Shown: positions 24,865 to 33,768 of the stretch, in pieces
Layout of the letters: every line of letters starts with the position of its first letter
Numbering within the stretch: the stretch's first letter is position 1
DNA from: Bacteroidales bacterium
Lineage (GTDB): Bacteria > Bacteroidota > Bacteroidia > Bacteroidales > WCHB1-69
Length of the DNA stretch: 64,000 bases
Assembly: GCA_017525245.1 (NCBI GenBank)
Contig: JAFXTE010000047.1
Coordinates: 1-64,000, forward strand
Direction: 5' to 3'
Made by a program: the position numbers and the translations under genes
The notes under the pieces: generated by a model
Seen by the model: the letters and a program-made list of their open reading frames with translations, nothing else
The model's database searches: none
Told to the model about the DNA's origin: nothing

Positions 24865-26178
24865 TTATTTTCGTGCTAACCATTCGTTCGGGTTGACATA
24901 CCGGTCGTTCTTCCAAATCTCGAAGTGGAGTTCATAGGTGTTGGAGGAGGAACTCTTGGCCACCGTGCCAATGGTCTGTTTCGTGGAGACTTTGTCGCCT
25001 TTTTTCACATTAGCCGATGAAAGATTCTGATACACTGTGAGATATTCCCCATGGCGAACCATGACCACCGTTGTGCCCATGATGTTCATCACGCCGGTCA
25101 CCACGCCCTCGAACACCGCACGTGCGGGTGTGCCGGCTTCCACCATTATATCGATGCCGTGGTTGTCAACCTGCACGGAAGGTACATCGGGATGGGGATA
25201 ACTGCCGAAATCGCTCACTTTGGCGCCTTTCGCAACAGGCCACGGCAGTCTGCCCTTGTTGTTGATGAACGAGGTGTTCAGGGTTTGCTCCTCCGGGGTT
25301 AAGGAAATGGTGGCGGTGGGTTTTGTGGAACCTGACGTGCTGGGTTTTGTGGATGTGGAAGTGCCCGAGGACTTGCCCTTTGCCGCCTTGGCTTTTCTCT
25401 CGCGTTCGGCATTGGCTCTCGCAATCTCCTCTTTCACAGCCTTTTGGATTGCTGCTTCGATATTTTTTCGCTGTTGTTGCTGCTTTTTCAAATCATCATT
25501 CAGCTTTTTCGACTCCTTTTTCAGCTTTTCGGCATTCTGGGTCTTTTTCCGACGGTCAATTTCCAGATTCTTGATTTCCTGTTCTTTAGACGAAAGTGTA
25601 TTCAGCTTGTCGTTTTTCAACACAACAATTTCCTCATTCTTCTTTGTCAGTTCTCCCGTTGTCTTTGTAATACGTTCAGCTTGTTCCCTGACATTTCGGG
25701 AGAAAATGGCATAATAGCGCAATCTGCGGAACATTTGGGAAAAGTCATCCGCCGCCAAGATAAACGTGACTTTGTCCATCAACCGACGGTTGCGGTAGGC
25801 GTTATAGACTACTTGCGCATAATCCGCCTTCATATAGGATAGCTTCTTTTCTAACTGACTGATTTCCTGTTGATTTTGCTCCTGTTCATCCTCCATCTGG
25901 ATGATTTGGGAATTAAGATTGGTGATGATTTTCTCCCTGTTTTGAATCTGTTGCCGCAACAATGCTGCCTGCTGCACAGCCGCTTTCTGGTTCGATTCCG
26001 TCTTCTTCAACAGTTTCTGCGTTTGGGCTATTTCGTTTTCAATTTTCTGTTTGTCTTTTTTAAGCTGTGTGCTGCTCTTCCCGCTTTGGGCAAACCCATA
26101 AGCAGTGAAAAGCAGAAAAACGGACAGACACAACAGGCGAACCGCCCCTTTACCATATCTCGTTTGAAAATTCTTCAT
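24865..26178 (-). CDS. EnvC-like murein hydrolase activator (degenerate M23 peptidase)
   Basis: 437 residues from the ATG at 26178, chosen because the ATG at 26199 overlaps the promoter box. Signal peptide, a long coiled coil (about 25-250), a Ser/Thr linker and a C-terminal LytM/M23 domain. The zinc site is incomplete: the first motif reads NHGIDI (Asn where the metal His should be) and the HxH motif reads ELHFE. That is the state expected of EnvC, which activates amidases rather than cutting peptidoglycan. FtsX, its usual membrane partner, is encoded at 1.7 kb. Confidence 0.88.
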   Translation of the reverse strand: MKNFQTRYGKGAVRLLCLSVFLLFTAYGFAQSGKSSTQLKKDKQKIENEIAQTQKLLKKTESNQKAAVQQAALLRQQIQNREKIITNLNSQIIQMEDEQEQNQQEISQLEKKLSYMKADYAQVVYNAYRNRRLMDKVTFILAADDFSQMFRRLRYYAIFSRNVREQAERITKTTGELTKKNEEIVVLKNDKLNTLSSKEQEIKNLEIDRRKKTQNAEKLKKESKKLNDDLKKQQQQRKNIEAAIQKAVKEEIARANAERERKAKAAKGKSSGTSTSTKPSTSGSTKPTATISLTPEEQTLNTSFINNKGRLPWPVAKGAKVSDFGSYPHPDVPSVQVDNHGIDIMVEAGTPARAVFEGVVTGVMNIMGTTVVMVRHGEYLTVYQNLSSANVKKGDKVSTKQTIGTVAKSSSSNTYELHFEIWKNDRYVNPNEWLARK

Positions 26179-26196
26179 ATACAAATACATAACCTG

Positions 26197-26204
26197 CAAA
26201 AATA
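26197..26204 (-). promoter_or_regulatory. -7 box of the envC-like gene
   Basis: TATTTTTG on the minus strand, 18 bp before the ATG at 26178. It decides the start. Confidence 0.45.
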
Positions 26205-26282
26205 ACAGATATTTACGTTTTAACCTTAAATTTCCAGCATTTTTATGAACAATCTAACGTTAATCGCATTTGAATTATTTTC

Positions 26283-26290
26283 TATTTTTG
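26283..26290 (+). promoter_or_regulatory. -7 box of pnuC
   Basis: TATTTTTG, 26 bp before the ATG at 26317; longer readings from 26245 would include it. Confidence 0.45.
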
Positions 26291-26316
26291 CGCGTTTTTT
26301 TTTAGACTGTACCAAA

Positions 26317-26922
26317 ATGTCAACAGAACTTATCATTGAGATTATTGGCGCCGCTATCGGACTGATATATCTTTATTTGGAATATAAGGCCAATGTGTGG
26401 CTTTGGCCAGTAGGCATTGTGATGTCGATCTTTTACGTGGTCATTTTCTTCCATAGCAAGTTCTATGCCGATGCCGCGATATACCTTTACTATATTGGTG
26501 CGAACACATACGGGCTGTTCCAATGGAAACGCTCACGCGGCCAAACGTTGGCGGAGAACGGAACAGCGGTGGAAATGCCTATCACACACGTGCCCGCAAA
26601 GCGAATCCTGCCGTTAGCCATCGTCACGTTCGCTTTGTGGATGCTTCTCTATGGGATTCTGAAAACCATAACCGACAGTCCGATACCATTAGGGGATGCC
26701 TTCACCACATCGGTAAGCATCGTGGCCACCTGGATGCTGGCACAGAAATATCTGGAACAATGGCTGTTATGGATAGTGGTCAATATCGTATCCACCATCC
26801 TGTATTTCTGGAAAGGCCTCTACCCTACCGGCGTGCTGTTCATCGTTTACGTGATTGTCGCCGTGCTCGGATATTTACGTTGGCGCAAGGAAATGACCAA
26901 TACCCGTAGAGACGTTTCCTGA
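26317..26922 (+). CDS. pnuC: PnuC-family vitamin (nicotinamide riboside or related) transporter
   Basis: 201 residues from the ATG at 26317. About seven membrane segments with the family Trp and Tyr positions (VWLWPVGIVMSIFYVVIFF; LYYIGANTYGLFQWKR). PnuC proteins are facilitators for nicotinamide riboside; relatives move thiamine or riboflavin, so the substrate is not certain. The last residues (RRDVS and the stop) are encoded by one arm and centre of the 13-bp palindrome at 26906. Confidence 0.85.
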   Translation: MSTELIIEIIGAAIGLIYLYLEYKANVWLWPVGIVMSIFYVVIFFHSKFYADAAIYLYYIGANTYGLFQWKRSRGQTLAENGTAVEMPITHVPAKRILPLAIVTFALWMLLYGILKTITDSPIPLGDAFTTSVSIVATWMLAQKYLEQWLLWIVVNIVSTILYFWKGLYPTGVLFIVYVIVAVLGYLRWRKEMTNTRRDVS

Positions 26923-26933
26923 AACGTCTCTAC
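26906..26933. repeat. 13-bp perfect palindrome, copy 1
   Basis: GTAGAGACGTTTC, two bases, GAAACGTCTCTAC. The TGA stop of pnuC lies at its centre. Two more copies are at 30868-30916 and 61851-61878. Confidence 0.9.
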
Positions 26934-26963
26934 ACCGAATAACACAACGATTTGATTAAACTG

Positions 26964-28226
26964 TTACACCGCCTGCCAACCGATGTCTTTGCGATAGAAC
27001 AAATCGGGGTGTTTCATCTTTTCAACTCCTTGATAGGCATCCTGTTGCGCTTCTTTGAGTGTTTTTCCTCTGCCCACCACGAACAGCACGCGGCCGCCAT
27101 TGGAGAACAATTGACCATTTTCCTCTTTCACGCCCATGCAGAAAACCTGTTGTTGAAGGTCAGCGGGATTATGTAACGGAATATTCTTTATGTAACTGCC
27201 GGGATAGCCTTTTGCCGCCAACACCACACCCAAAAAGGCATCTTCGTGAAATTCCGGCTTTACTTCCTTATTGTCAAGAATATCCAACATCAATTGCACA
27301 AGGTCACTCTTGAGTTTCGGCAGCACCACTTCGGTTTCGGGGTCGCCGAAACGGGCATTGAACTCAATGACTTTGGGCCCGTCCTTCGTCAGCATCAAAC
27401 CACCGTAAAGTACCCCGCAAAACGGGCAACCCTCCGCAATCAACGCTTTGGCGGTCGGTTTCATGATATGCTCCACGGCCCAGTCAATCTGCTCTTGCGG
27501 GATGACGGGCACGGGCGAATAAGCACCCATGCCGCCTGTGTTCGGTCCCTTGTCGCCATCGTAGGCGCGCTTGTGATCCTGCGCAATGACGAGCGGCACC
27601 ACCTGCTCACCGTTCACGAGCGTAAGCAGCGAAAATTCAGGGCCTTGCAGAAATTCCTCCATCACCACCTTGCCTTTGCCGAATCGGTTGTCTAACAGCA
27701 TGTCTTTCAAGGCATTGTCAGCTTCTTCCAAGGTCATGGCAACCACCACGCCTTTTCCAGCGGCCAATCCATCGTATTTGATGACGATGGGGGCTCCTTT
27801 TTCGTCCAAATAGGTTTTCGCATCCTCATAGTGGTCGAACGTGCGATAGGCTGCCGTAGGGATGTCGTATTTCCGCATCAGATCTTTGGCGAACTCCTTG
27901 CTGCTTTCGATTTGCGCGGCGGCAGCGGTTGGGGCGAATACACGCAGTCCGGCAGCGGCAAAGACCGTGGCGATGTCGTTGGCGAGCGCAGCCTCCGGCC
28001 CGACTACCGTCAAATCAACACAATTCTGCAGGGCGAAATCTCGCAACGCCTCCGTCGCATTCTCGTCAATGCTGACCAATGTTACAGGCACACCCGTTTG
28101 CCGGGTGATTTCCTTCATGCCCGCGTTTCCGGGGGCGATAAAAATTTCCGGCTTCAAAGCCGACTGAGCCATTTTCCAGGCGATGGCGTGTTCACGGCCA
28201 CCGCGTCCGATTACCAATACTTTCAT
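26964..28226 (-). CDS. purD: Phosphoribosylamine--glycine ligase PurD
   Basis: 420 residues. PurD joins glycine to phosphoribosylamine with ATP in purine synthesis. ATP-grasp domain with the N-terminal VIGRGGREHAIAWK, APGNAG, KYDGLAAGKGVVVA and the metal site VIEFNARFGDPETEV. Its start overlaps the end of the mltF-like gene by 4 bp, so they are cotranscribed. Confidence 0.96.
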   Translation of the reverse strand: MKVLVIGRGGREHAIAWKMAQSALKPEIFIAPGNAGMKEITRQTGVPVTLVSIDENATEALRDFALQNCVDLTVVGPEAALANDIATVFAAAGLRVFAPTAAAAQIESSKEFAKDLMRKYDIPTAAYRTFDHYEDAKTYLDEKGAPIVIKYDGLAAGKGVVVAMTLEEADNALKDMLLDNRFGKGKVVMEEFLQGPEFSLLTLVNGEQVVPLVIAQDHKRAYDGDKGPNTGGMGAYSPVPVIPQEQIDWAVEHIMKPTAKALIAEGCPFCGVLYGGLMLTKDGPKVIEFNARFGDPETEVVLPKLKSDLVQLMLDILDNKEVKPEFHEDAFLGVVLAAKGYPGSYIKNIPLHNPADLQQQVFCMGVKEENGQLFSNGGRVLFVVGRGKTLKEAQQDAYQGVEKMKHPDLFYRKDIGWQAV

Positions 28227-29584
28227 TCTTCTTTCGTTAATGCAAATCCGTTGTAACGCGACATCACCTCTTCCACATAGTTAACCGTATGTTTTCCAGG
28301 ATAATAGCCGCATTTCACAACCGTATCCCTATAATATTCCTTGTGTGATTTCAGAATCAGATATTCCGCCACTTTTGCCCATCGAGTATTGTCTTCTCCA
28401 TATTTTTTGCATAAAGCCATTGCATCAAGAATGTGCCCGGGTCCTGAATTATAAGCACCAGCCACAAAATAGTACAAATCACCGGTATCTACTTTCTCCC
28501 TGAAAATATTGCACAAGAAGGAAATATACTTGGCGCCGGCCCATATCTGGTCCTCCACAGTGGACGAGTCTGTGATGCCGTATCGCTCGCAGGTAACAGG
28601 CATCATCTGCATGACACCATAGCTGCCGCCAAAGCCCACCAAATCAGGAATGAATCGCGATTCCTGATATATGATGGAAGAAATGAGCCGCCAATCAAAG
28701 CCATGCTTAGAAGCCGCTTTTTTCAAGACAGCATCGTATTGGGATGTGCTGTTGCGGCTCTTGCCGAAGGATCGGGAAATGACATACGAATGAGGGGAAA
28801 GATATTTTTCGCACAAAGACTGGTACTTGTTTGTTTCCTTATACTGCTCAAGCCATCGATTGATGGTGTCATTCAGCAATTTATTGTGCGTATTCAGAAT
28901 CCATGTCCGCGGAAAATTTTCCCCGACACGAGGGCCTATCGTCAGCTGTTTATAAAACGGCATCAGCGTGACGGCCTCATTGTAATTACACACCGCATAG
29001 TCGATTTGCTTGTCCACAAGCATATCCATCAAATCCTCAATGGCCAAGTCAGGATTGTGCTTTACCTTCCACGCCGCCTCGTCTTCAAAAGAGCTGAAAT
29101 CCAACTTGTTCTGGTACTTTGCGGCCGTATTGACGATATGCACCGCAGAATCGCACAAGTCCTCTTTCTTGCGCATAATCAAAACCGGATATGTGTATGC
29201 CACGGCGTTGGACAATGTGAGGTAATCCGGCACATATTTGGTCTTATCAAAATCGAAACAGACGATGTCGTATTGGTTGGACAATGCCGTGACAAACATT
29301 TTGTCAGGATCTGACTCAATGGTAATGTCCACCGGATGGTTCAAATCCTTCTCCATCTGTTTCAAAATATCATATTGGAAACCAATCACCGAACCCTGAT
29401 AGACAAAATAGTCGGCGGCATGGTAAAACAGGCACACCGAAAGCGTATCGCTGTGATCCTTTTGCTTTTTTTCAAGTCTGGGAATATGCAGTTTGGGAAT
29501 AAGTCGTCCATGTGAGAGCACACCGACGGCGAGAAGAATTGAGGCAATCGCTAAAAAAAGATAACTAAGATGTTTCTTTTTCAA
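28223..29584 (-). CDS. MltF-like membrane-bound lytic transglycosylase
   Basis: 453 residues. An N-terminal signal or anchor (6-25) is followed by a periplasmic solute-binding-like domain (about 45-270) and a C-terminal SLT (family 1) transglycosylase domain with the catalytic Glu in IYQESRF, then GSYGVMQMMP and VAGAYNSGPGH. MltF-type enzymes cut glycan strands of peptidoglycan to 1,6-anhydro ends. It overlaps purD by the bases ATGA. Confidence 0.9.
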   Translation of the reverse strand: MKKKHLSYLFLAIASILLAVGVLSHGRLIPKLHIPRLEKKQKDHSDTLSVCLFYHAADYFVYQGSVIGFQYDILKQMEKDLNHPVDITIESDPDKMFVTALSNQYDIVCFDFDKTKYVPDYLTLSNAVAYTYPVLIMRKKEDLCDSAVHIVNTAAKYQNKLDFSSFEDEAAWKVKHNPDLAIEDLMDMLVDKQIDYAVCNYNEAVTLMPFYKQLTIGPRVGENFPRTWILNTHNKLLNDTINRWLEQYKETNKYQSLCEKYLSPHSYVISRSFGKSRNSTSQYDAVLKKAASKHGFDWRLISSIIYQESRFIPDLVGFGGSYGVMQMMPVTCERYGITDSSTVEDQIWAGAKYISFLCNIFREKVDTGDLYYFVAGAYNSGPGHILDAMALCKKYGEDNTRWAKVAEYLILKSHKEYYRDTVVKCGYYPGKHTVNYVEEVMSRYNGFALTKEE

Positions 29585-29594
29585 AATCAGTTAT

Positions 29595-30080
29595 TTAGTT
29601 AGTCTCAACCATCAAGAGGGTCTTTTCTGTGGTTTCACCCTCATCCACCTGTACCTGAATAGTACCTGTGTGTTTTACATATTCAAGGATATTGCCTAAT
29701 GTATCCTTGATAGCCTCTACTTTTACAGCATTAACGATAAGCAGCGCGGGATATGGAAGCGTATATTCAAATACCCCCTGCGCATTCGTTTTGTACTTGT
29801 AATTGGTTGTTTGGCACCATCTGTACAAGCTGTCTGTTGACCATTCGTTAATCCTATCCACATTGACCTGGGAGATGAGCGTGTCAATACTTCCATTATG
29901 GTATTTGGTCGTGTCGAAAGTGATAATCGTGAACGGCGCGACATCACCGGCATCCAAACCGTTGGAGGAATACTTGCAAACAACACGCATCTTGCACGAA
30001 TGGTCTTTTTTGCATTGGCTAAACAACACTACGCCTATCAAGGCGATAACTATCGGGAGAAAAAATCTCAAATTCTTCAT
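29595..30080 (-). CDS. Lipoprotein of unknown function
   Basis: 161 residues, lipobox LFSQC at residues ~19-23 followed by KKD. The mature part looks like a beta-sandwich (for example TIITFDTTKYHN, LPYPALLIVNAVKVEA, TIQVQVDEGETTEKTLLMVE), similar in style to small cell-surface lipoproteins. Probably cotranscribed with the mltF-like gene, which starts 11 bp downstream. No family recognised. Confidence 0.7.
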   Translation of the reverse strand: MKNLRFFLPIVIALIGVVLFSQCKKDHSCKMRVVCKYSSNGLDAGDVAPFTIITFDTTKYHNGSIDTLISQVNVDRINEWSTDSLYRWCQTTNYKYKTNAQGVFEYTLPYPALLIVNAVKVEAIKDTLGNILEYVKHTGTIQVQVDEGETTEKTLLMVETN

Positions 30081-30107
30081 AGCGATTTATTTTCTAAAAA
30101 CGAAATG

Positions 30108-30115
30108 CAAAAATA
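30108..30115 (-). promoter_or_regulatory. -7 box of the lipoprotein-mltF-purD unit
   Basis: TATTTTTG on the minus strand, 27 bp before the lipoprotein ATG. Two plus-strand boxes for lspA lie 40 bp away. Confidence 0.4.
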
Positions 30116-30147
30116 TAAAATATTTCGTAACCCAGCACTTTTTATGA

Positions 30148-30163
30148 TATTTTTGTATTTTTG
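30148..30163 (+). promoter_or_regulatory. Two adjacent -7 boxes upstream of lspA
   Basis: TATTTTTG occurs twice in a row (30148-30155 and 30156-30163). Either would give a leader of about 40 bases before the TTG start at 30208. Confidence 0.45.
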
Positions 30164-30207
30164 CCGTCTTGTTATAAATAATAGTTTCAAACTAAAGAAA
30201 AGTCGAA

Positions 30208-30963
30208 TTGAAAAAGAAATACGCTTGGATAGCCGTTGCAGTTATCATCACTCTGATTGTCATTGACCAAATCATCAAGTTTTGGGTAAAGACGAATCTC
30301 GTTGTCGGACAGACGATTCCGTTAATCGGACAATGGTTTAACCTGCATTTTGTGGAAAACGAGGGAATGGCTTTCGGCATCAGTTTCGGACAGCAAATCG
30401 GAAAGTTTATCCTGTCGTTGGTTCGTATTTTTCTGGTGGGTGCGCTCTGTTGGTATTTTGCTTACCGGCTAAAGCGTGGCAAAATGGACGGAGTGGTGTT
30501 GGCTATATTCTGTCTGGTGATTGCCGGCGCGTTCGGCAACATCATCGACAGCATGTTCTACGGACTCGTCTTCACCGAAAGCAATTTCTTGCAAGTGGCG
30601 CAATGGTCGCCCGGACACGGCTATGCACCGTTCTTTTTCGGCAAGGTGGTTGATATGTTCTACCTCAAACTTTTCCCCATCCCCGACAAATTCCCGCTTT
30701 GGGGCGGTTCCTACTTCTTCCCTGCCATTTTCAACTTCGCCGATTCTTGCATCACTGTCGGAATATTCATGGCCATCATTTTCAACAAACGGATTTTCAA
30801 CGACTTGGATGACAACAAAGAAAAAAATGTAGTAACCGAAGGGATGGATGCGTCTATGGATGAAAATGTAGAGACGTTTCAGGAAAATGTAGAGACGTTT
30901 CAGGAAACGTCTCTACAGAACGAACAAGCTTCTGTTGTAGATAATAATTCAAACAAACAATAA
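30208..30963 (+). CDS. lspA: Lipoprotein signal peptidase LspA with repeat-derived C-terminal tail
   Basis: 251 residues, starting with TTG because no ATG fits the conserved N-terminus (KKKYAWIAVAVI). LspA cleaves prolipoproteins after lipidation in the inner membrane. Four membrane segments; the two catalytic aspartates are in GNIIDSMF (near 115) and FNFADSCITVGIF (near 180). The usual protein ends near residue 195; here ~55 extra residues follow, including two copies of ENVETFQ encoded by a 21-bp tandem copy of the palindrome arm. Last gene before the S46 peptidase, probably one transcript. Confidence 0.92.
   Translation: MKKKYAWIAVAVIITLIVIDQIIKFWVKTNLVVGQTIPLIGQWFNLHFVENEGMAFGISFGQQIGKFILSLVRIFLVGALCWYFAYRLKRGKMDGVVLAIFCLVIAGAFGNIIDSMFYGLVFTESNFLQVAQWSPGHGYAPFFFGKVVDMFYLKLFPIPDKFPLWGGSYFFPAIFNFADSCITVGIFMAIIFNKRIFNDLDDNKEKNVVTEGMDASMDENVETFQENVETFQETSLQNEQASVVDNNSNKQ
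30868..30916. repeat. 13-bp palindrome, copy 2 (one and a half units), inside lspA
   Basis: An extra half-site GTAGAGACGTTTC at 30868-30880 and a full inverted repeat at 30889-30916, all translated in the LspA tail. Confidence 0.9.
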
Positions 30964-30979
30964 TTTAATCAAAAGTACT

Positions 30980-33139
30980 ATGAAATTCTTATCATTTTTG
31001 AAAAAGCAACTGCTGTTAGTGGCAGTTTTGGCGATTACGGCTCCTGTTTTTGCCGTGAATCCGCCCGATGAAGGCATGTGGCTGCCGATGTTCATCAAGA
31101 ACTACAACTATGCGACCATGCAGAAGATGGGCTTGAAGCTGACAGCCGAACAACTTTACAACATCAACAATTCGTCCCTAAAGGATGCTATCGTGCAACT
31201 CGGCGACGGTTTCTGCACCGGCGAGATGGTCTCCAAAGACGGTCTGATGTTCACCAACCACCACTGCGGCTACTCTTCCGTGGTGGAACTCTCCTCCGTG
31301 GAGCACGACTACCTCAACAACGGCTTCTTCGCCATGAGTAAAGAAGAGGAACTGCCCGTTGATTTCCACGTGCATTTTCTTGAAAGAATGGAAGATGTGA
31401 CCAGTATCGTTCTTGAGAAAGTCGATAACAACACCTCGGAATCCGACCGTGCAAAATACGTGGAAGAGGCCATCAAGAAGCTGCGCAAAGAGAACTCCGC
31501 CGACGGCCGATACAAAGTCATCGTGAAACCCTTCTACGAAGGCAACGAGTACTACATGTTCGTCTATACCATGTATGAGGATGTGCGCCTCGTGGTGGCT
31601 CCCCCGAGTGCCATCGGCAAATTCGGCGGCGACACCGACAACTGGATGTGGCCCCGTCACACTGGCGACTTCACCGTGTTCCGCATCTACACCGCCCCCG
31701 ACGGTTCTCCCGCCAAGTACTCCAAGGACAATGTTCCGATGCATCCAAAGCATTATCTGCCTATCAGCTTAAAGGGTTATAAACCTGGTGATTACACTAT
31801 GATTTGGGGTTATCCCGGCACCACCAACCGTTTCATGACCTCCTACGAGGTACAGAACGAGATCGACATCAACGCCCCGGCTATCTATGAGCCGCTGGAT
31901 GTCATCCTGCCCGTGATGCACGACGCCATGGAGGCTTCCAACAAGGTGAACCTGCAATATGCCGACAAACACGCCGGTCTGGCCAACTACTGGAAGAATC
32001 AACACGGCGAAGTTGAGAGCCTGAAAGCCCTCAAAGTGGTGGAATCCAAAGCAAAGCAAGAAGCTGAACTGACCAAATGGATCAACGCCGACAAAAAGCG
32101 CAAAGAGAAATATGGCAATTGTCTGGCCGAAATCGAGAAAATCTGCAAAGAGGTTGACGGCGCAAAGTACAAATCCGCATTGAATGGCAACCTGCAGTTC
32201 TCCGCCTCCCCCACCCTGCTCGCCACCCTTCGTCTGCAAGGACAGCTGAAGCTCGACAAAGGGGTGAAAAAATTCGATGACAGCAAAGTGGAGAAGCTTT
32301 TGAAAGCTTTTGACAAGTACAACAACGACACTGATCCCGCTACTGAAGCCAAGATCGTGGTGGCATGCCTCAAGACTTGGCAGAGCCATTCCGAAGCCAA
32401 CCGTCCCGACCTCACCTTCTTCACCAAGAACTACAAAGGCAACTACGATGCTTTCGAGAAAGCCATGCTCAACTCCATTTTCATCAGCAAGGATAATTTC
32501 GAGAAATTTGTCAAAAAACCGTCCAACAAGGTTTTGGAGAGCGATCCTTCATACCAGTATTTCCAGGCACTGCTCCAATATGTCATGTCAGCATCCTCTG
32601 CTATGGATGCAGAAGAGAAGTTAGAGGTTCCGCGCCGCACCTACATCGCCGCGTTGAAAGAGATGAACGCCTCCACGCCGATGTATCCGGATGCCAACAG
32701 CACCATGCGTACCACTTTCGGCACCATTTGCGACTACTATCCCGCCGACGGTGTGCATTACAACTACTACACCACCACGAAAGGTATCTTGGAGAAAGAG
32801 GTTCCCGGTGACTTCGAATTTGACGTGCCTGCCAAGCTGAAAGACCTCATCCTGAAGAAAGATTTCGGCCAATATTTGGACAAGGACGGCACCATGCACG
32901 TTTGCTTCCTCTCCAACAACGACATCACGGGCGGTAACTCCGGCAGCCCGATCATGAATGCCAACGGCGAGCTCATCGGCCTGGCCTTCGACGGCAACTG
33001 GGAGGCCTTGAGCAGCGACATCGTGTTCAACACCGAGCTGCAACGCTGCATCAACGTGGATGTGCGTTACGTACTCTTCGTCATCGACAAGTTCGGCGGC
33101 GCCGGCTACCTGCTGAAAGAGATGGATGTGCGGAAATAG
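30980..33139 (+). CDS. S46 family dipeptidyl-peptidase, DPP7-type
   Basis: 719 residues with a signal peptide ending TAPVFA. S46 peptidases (DPP7, DPP11) release dipeptides from oligopeptides in the periplasm. The triad is visible: His in MFTNHHCGYSS (94-95), Asp in GDTDNWMWPRHTGDF, Ser in TGGNSGSPI. DPP11 is known to carry an Arg in the S1 subsite, 18 residues after the Ser, and DPP7 a Gly; here that position is the Gly of AFDGNWE, which suggests the DPP7 type (hydrophobic P1). With the DPP5-like gene it fits a peptide-fermenting lifestyle (inference). Confidence 0.88.
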   Translation: MKFLSFLKKQLLLVAVLAITAPVFAVNPPDEGMWLPMFIKNYNYATMQKMGLKLTAEQLYNINNSSLKDAIVQLGDGFCTGEMVSKDGLMFTNHHCGYSSVVELSSVEHDYLNNGFFAMSKEEELPVDFHVHFLERMEDVTSIVLEKVDNNTSESDRAKYVEEAIKKLRKENSADGRYKVIVKPFYEGNEYYMFVYTMYEDVRLVVAPPSAIGKFGGDTDNWMWPRHTGDFTVFRIYTAPDGSPAKYSKDNVPMHPKHYLPISLKGYKPGDYTMIWGYPGTTNRFMTSYEVQNEIDINAPAIYEPLDVILPVMHDAMEASNKVNLQYADKHAGLANYWKNQHGEVESLKALKVVESKAKQEAELTKWINADKKRKEKYGNCLAEIEKICKEVDGAKYKSALNGNLQFSASPTLLATLRLQGQLKLDKGVKKFDDSKVEKLLKAFDKYNNDTDPATEAKIVVACLKTWQSHSEANRPDLTFFTKNYKGNYDAFEKAMLNSIFISKDNFEKFVKKPSNKVLESDPSYQYFQALLQYVMSASSAMDAEEKLEVPRRTYIAALKEMNASTPMYPDANSTMRTTFGTICDYYPADGVHYNYYTTTKGILEKEVPGDFEFDVPAKLKDLILKKDFGQYLDKDGTMHVCFLSNNDITGGNSGSPIMNANGELIGLAFDGNWEALSSDIVFNTELQRCINVDVRYVLFVIDKFGGAGYLLKEMDVRK

Positions 33140-33162
33140 TACAATCTTGTGTTATAAGACAG

Positions 33163-33196
33163 AAAGAGACACCTTTTTCGGGTGTCTCTTTTTTTA
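33163..33196 (+). terminator. Rho-independent terminator after the S46 peptidase gene
   Basis: Stem AAAGAGACACC / GGTGTCTCTTT with a short loop and a T tract. It marks the left boundary between conserved chromosome and the RHS array. Confidence 0.85.
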
Positions 33197-33212
33197 GTGC
33201 GTGCGCCTCGGA

Positions 33213-33233
33213 CAGTTAGCAGTTAGCAGTTGA
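33213..33233. repeat. Heptamer tandem repeat (CAGTTAG x3)
   Basis: Three 7-base units in the 33140-33342 gap, which otherwise holds no gene. The same word appears at 37884-37918 in an RHS leader. Confidence 0.75.
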
Positions 33234-33342
33234 GTGACATTGACATTCCTGCGGGGTTCTGCAGAGGAAATGGGCTATATGTGAGGGTGGCGGGCATAGG
33301 ATTTTTTGAAAGGACAAAGATACATAATCCCGTGTTGTTCGT

Positions 33343-33768
33343 TTAAAATTTTGGTTGTGTCAAATAGCGTTTTCTAAATCTCCTTTTATTCCTTTTTAGC
33401 TTATCAGGATAACTATAACCGATGTGAATACGATCTTCTTTAAGCACAATTGTTCCAAAATCAGTGGTGATATGATATCCTTCTGGAATCCTTGCTCTTC
33501 TCATTTCATATTCCTGTAGCAATATCCAATCTCTATTTCTTAAATGATAATAAATCAGACACGAATTATAATTCGCGGAATGTAGAGAATTGCACATCTC
33601 TTTCGACAAATGATATGTCAGTTGAAAAAGACCATACGTGTCAATTTGAACAATATCATTTGACGTTACGTAAATAGTATCGGCAACAGAACACACTCTA
33701 AATATCGTATCTGGAGTACTGGCATTCAGAGATATAACAATCGACAATATCTTAACAAAGTTCATCAT
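33343..33768 (-). CDS. Small exported protein, presumed immunity to L1 toxin
   Basis: 141 residues with a short hydrophobic N-terminus that may act as a signal. The middle contains ITTDFGTIVLKEDRIHIGY and the C-terminus is strongly basic (KLKRNKRRFRKR). Its start overlaps the stop of the L1 RHS gene by ATGA, the coupling expected of a toxin/immunity pair. No family recognised; the role is inferred from position. Confidence 0.6.
   Translation of the reverse strand: MMNFVKILSIVISLNASTPDTIFRVCSVADTIYVTSNDIVQIDTYGLFQLTYHLSKEMCNSLHSANYNSCLIYYHLRNRDWILLQEYEMRRARIPEGYHITTDFGTIVLKEDRIHIGYSYPDKLKRNKRRFRKRYLTQPKF

Noticed and set aside
26245-26316. N-terminal extension of pnuC
   Set aside because: It includes the TATTTTTG promoter box and poorly fits the family N-terminus.
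33140-33342. A small gene or RNA between the S46 peptidase and the array
   Set aside because: Only a terminator, a CAGTTAG repeat and AT-rich sequence were seen.
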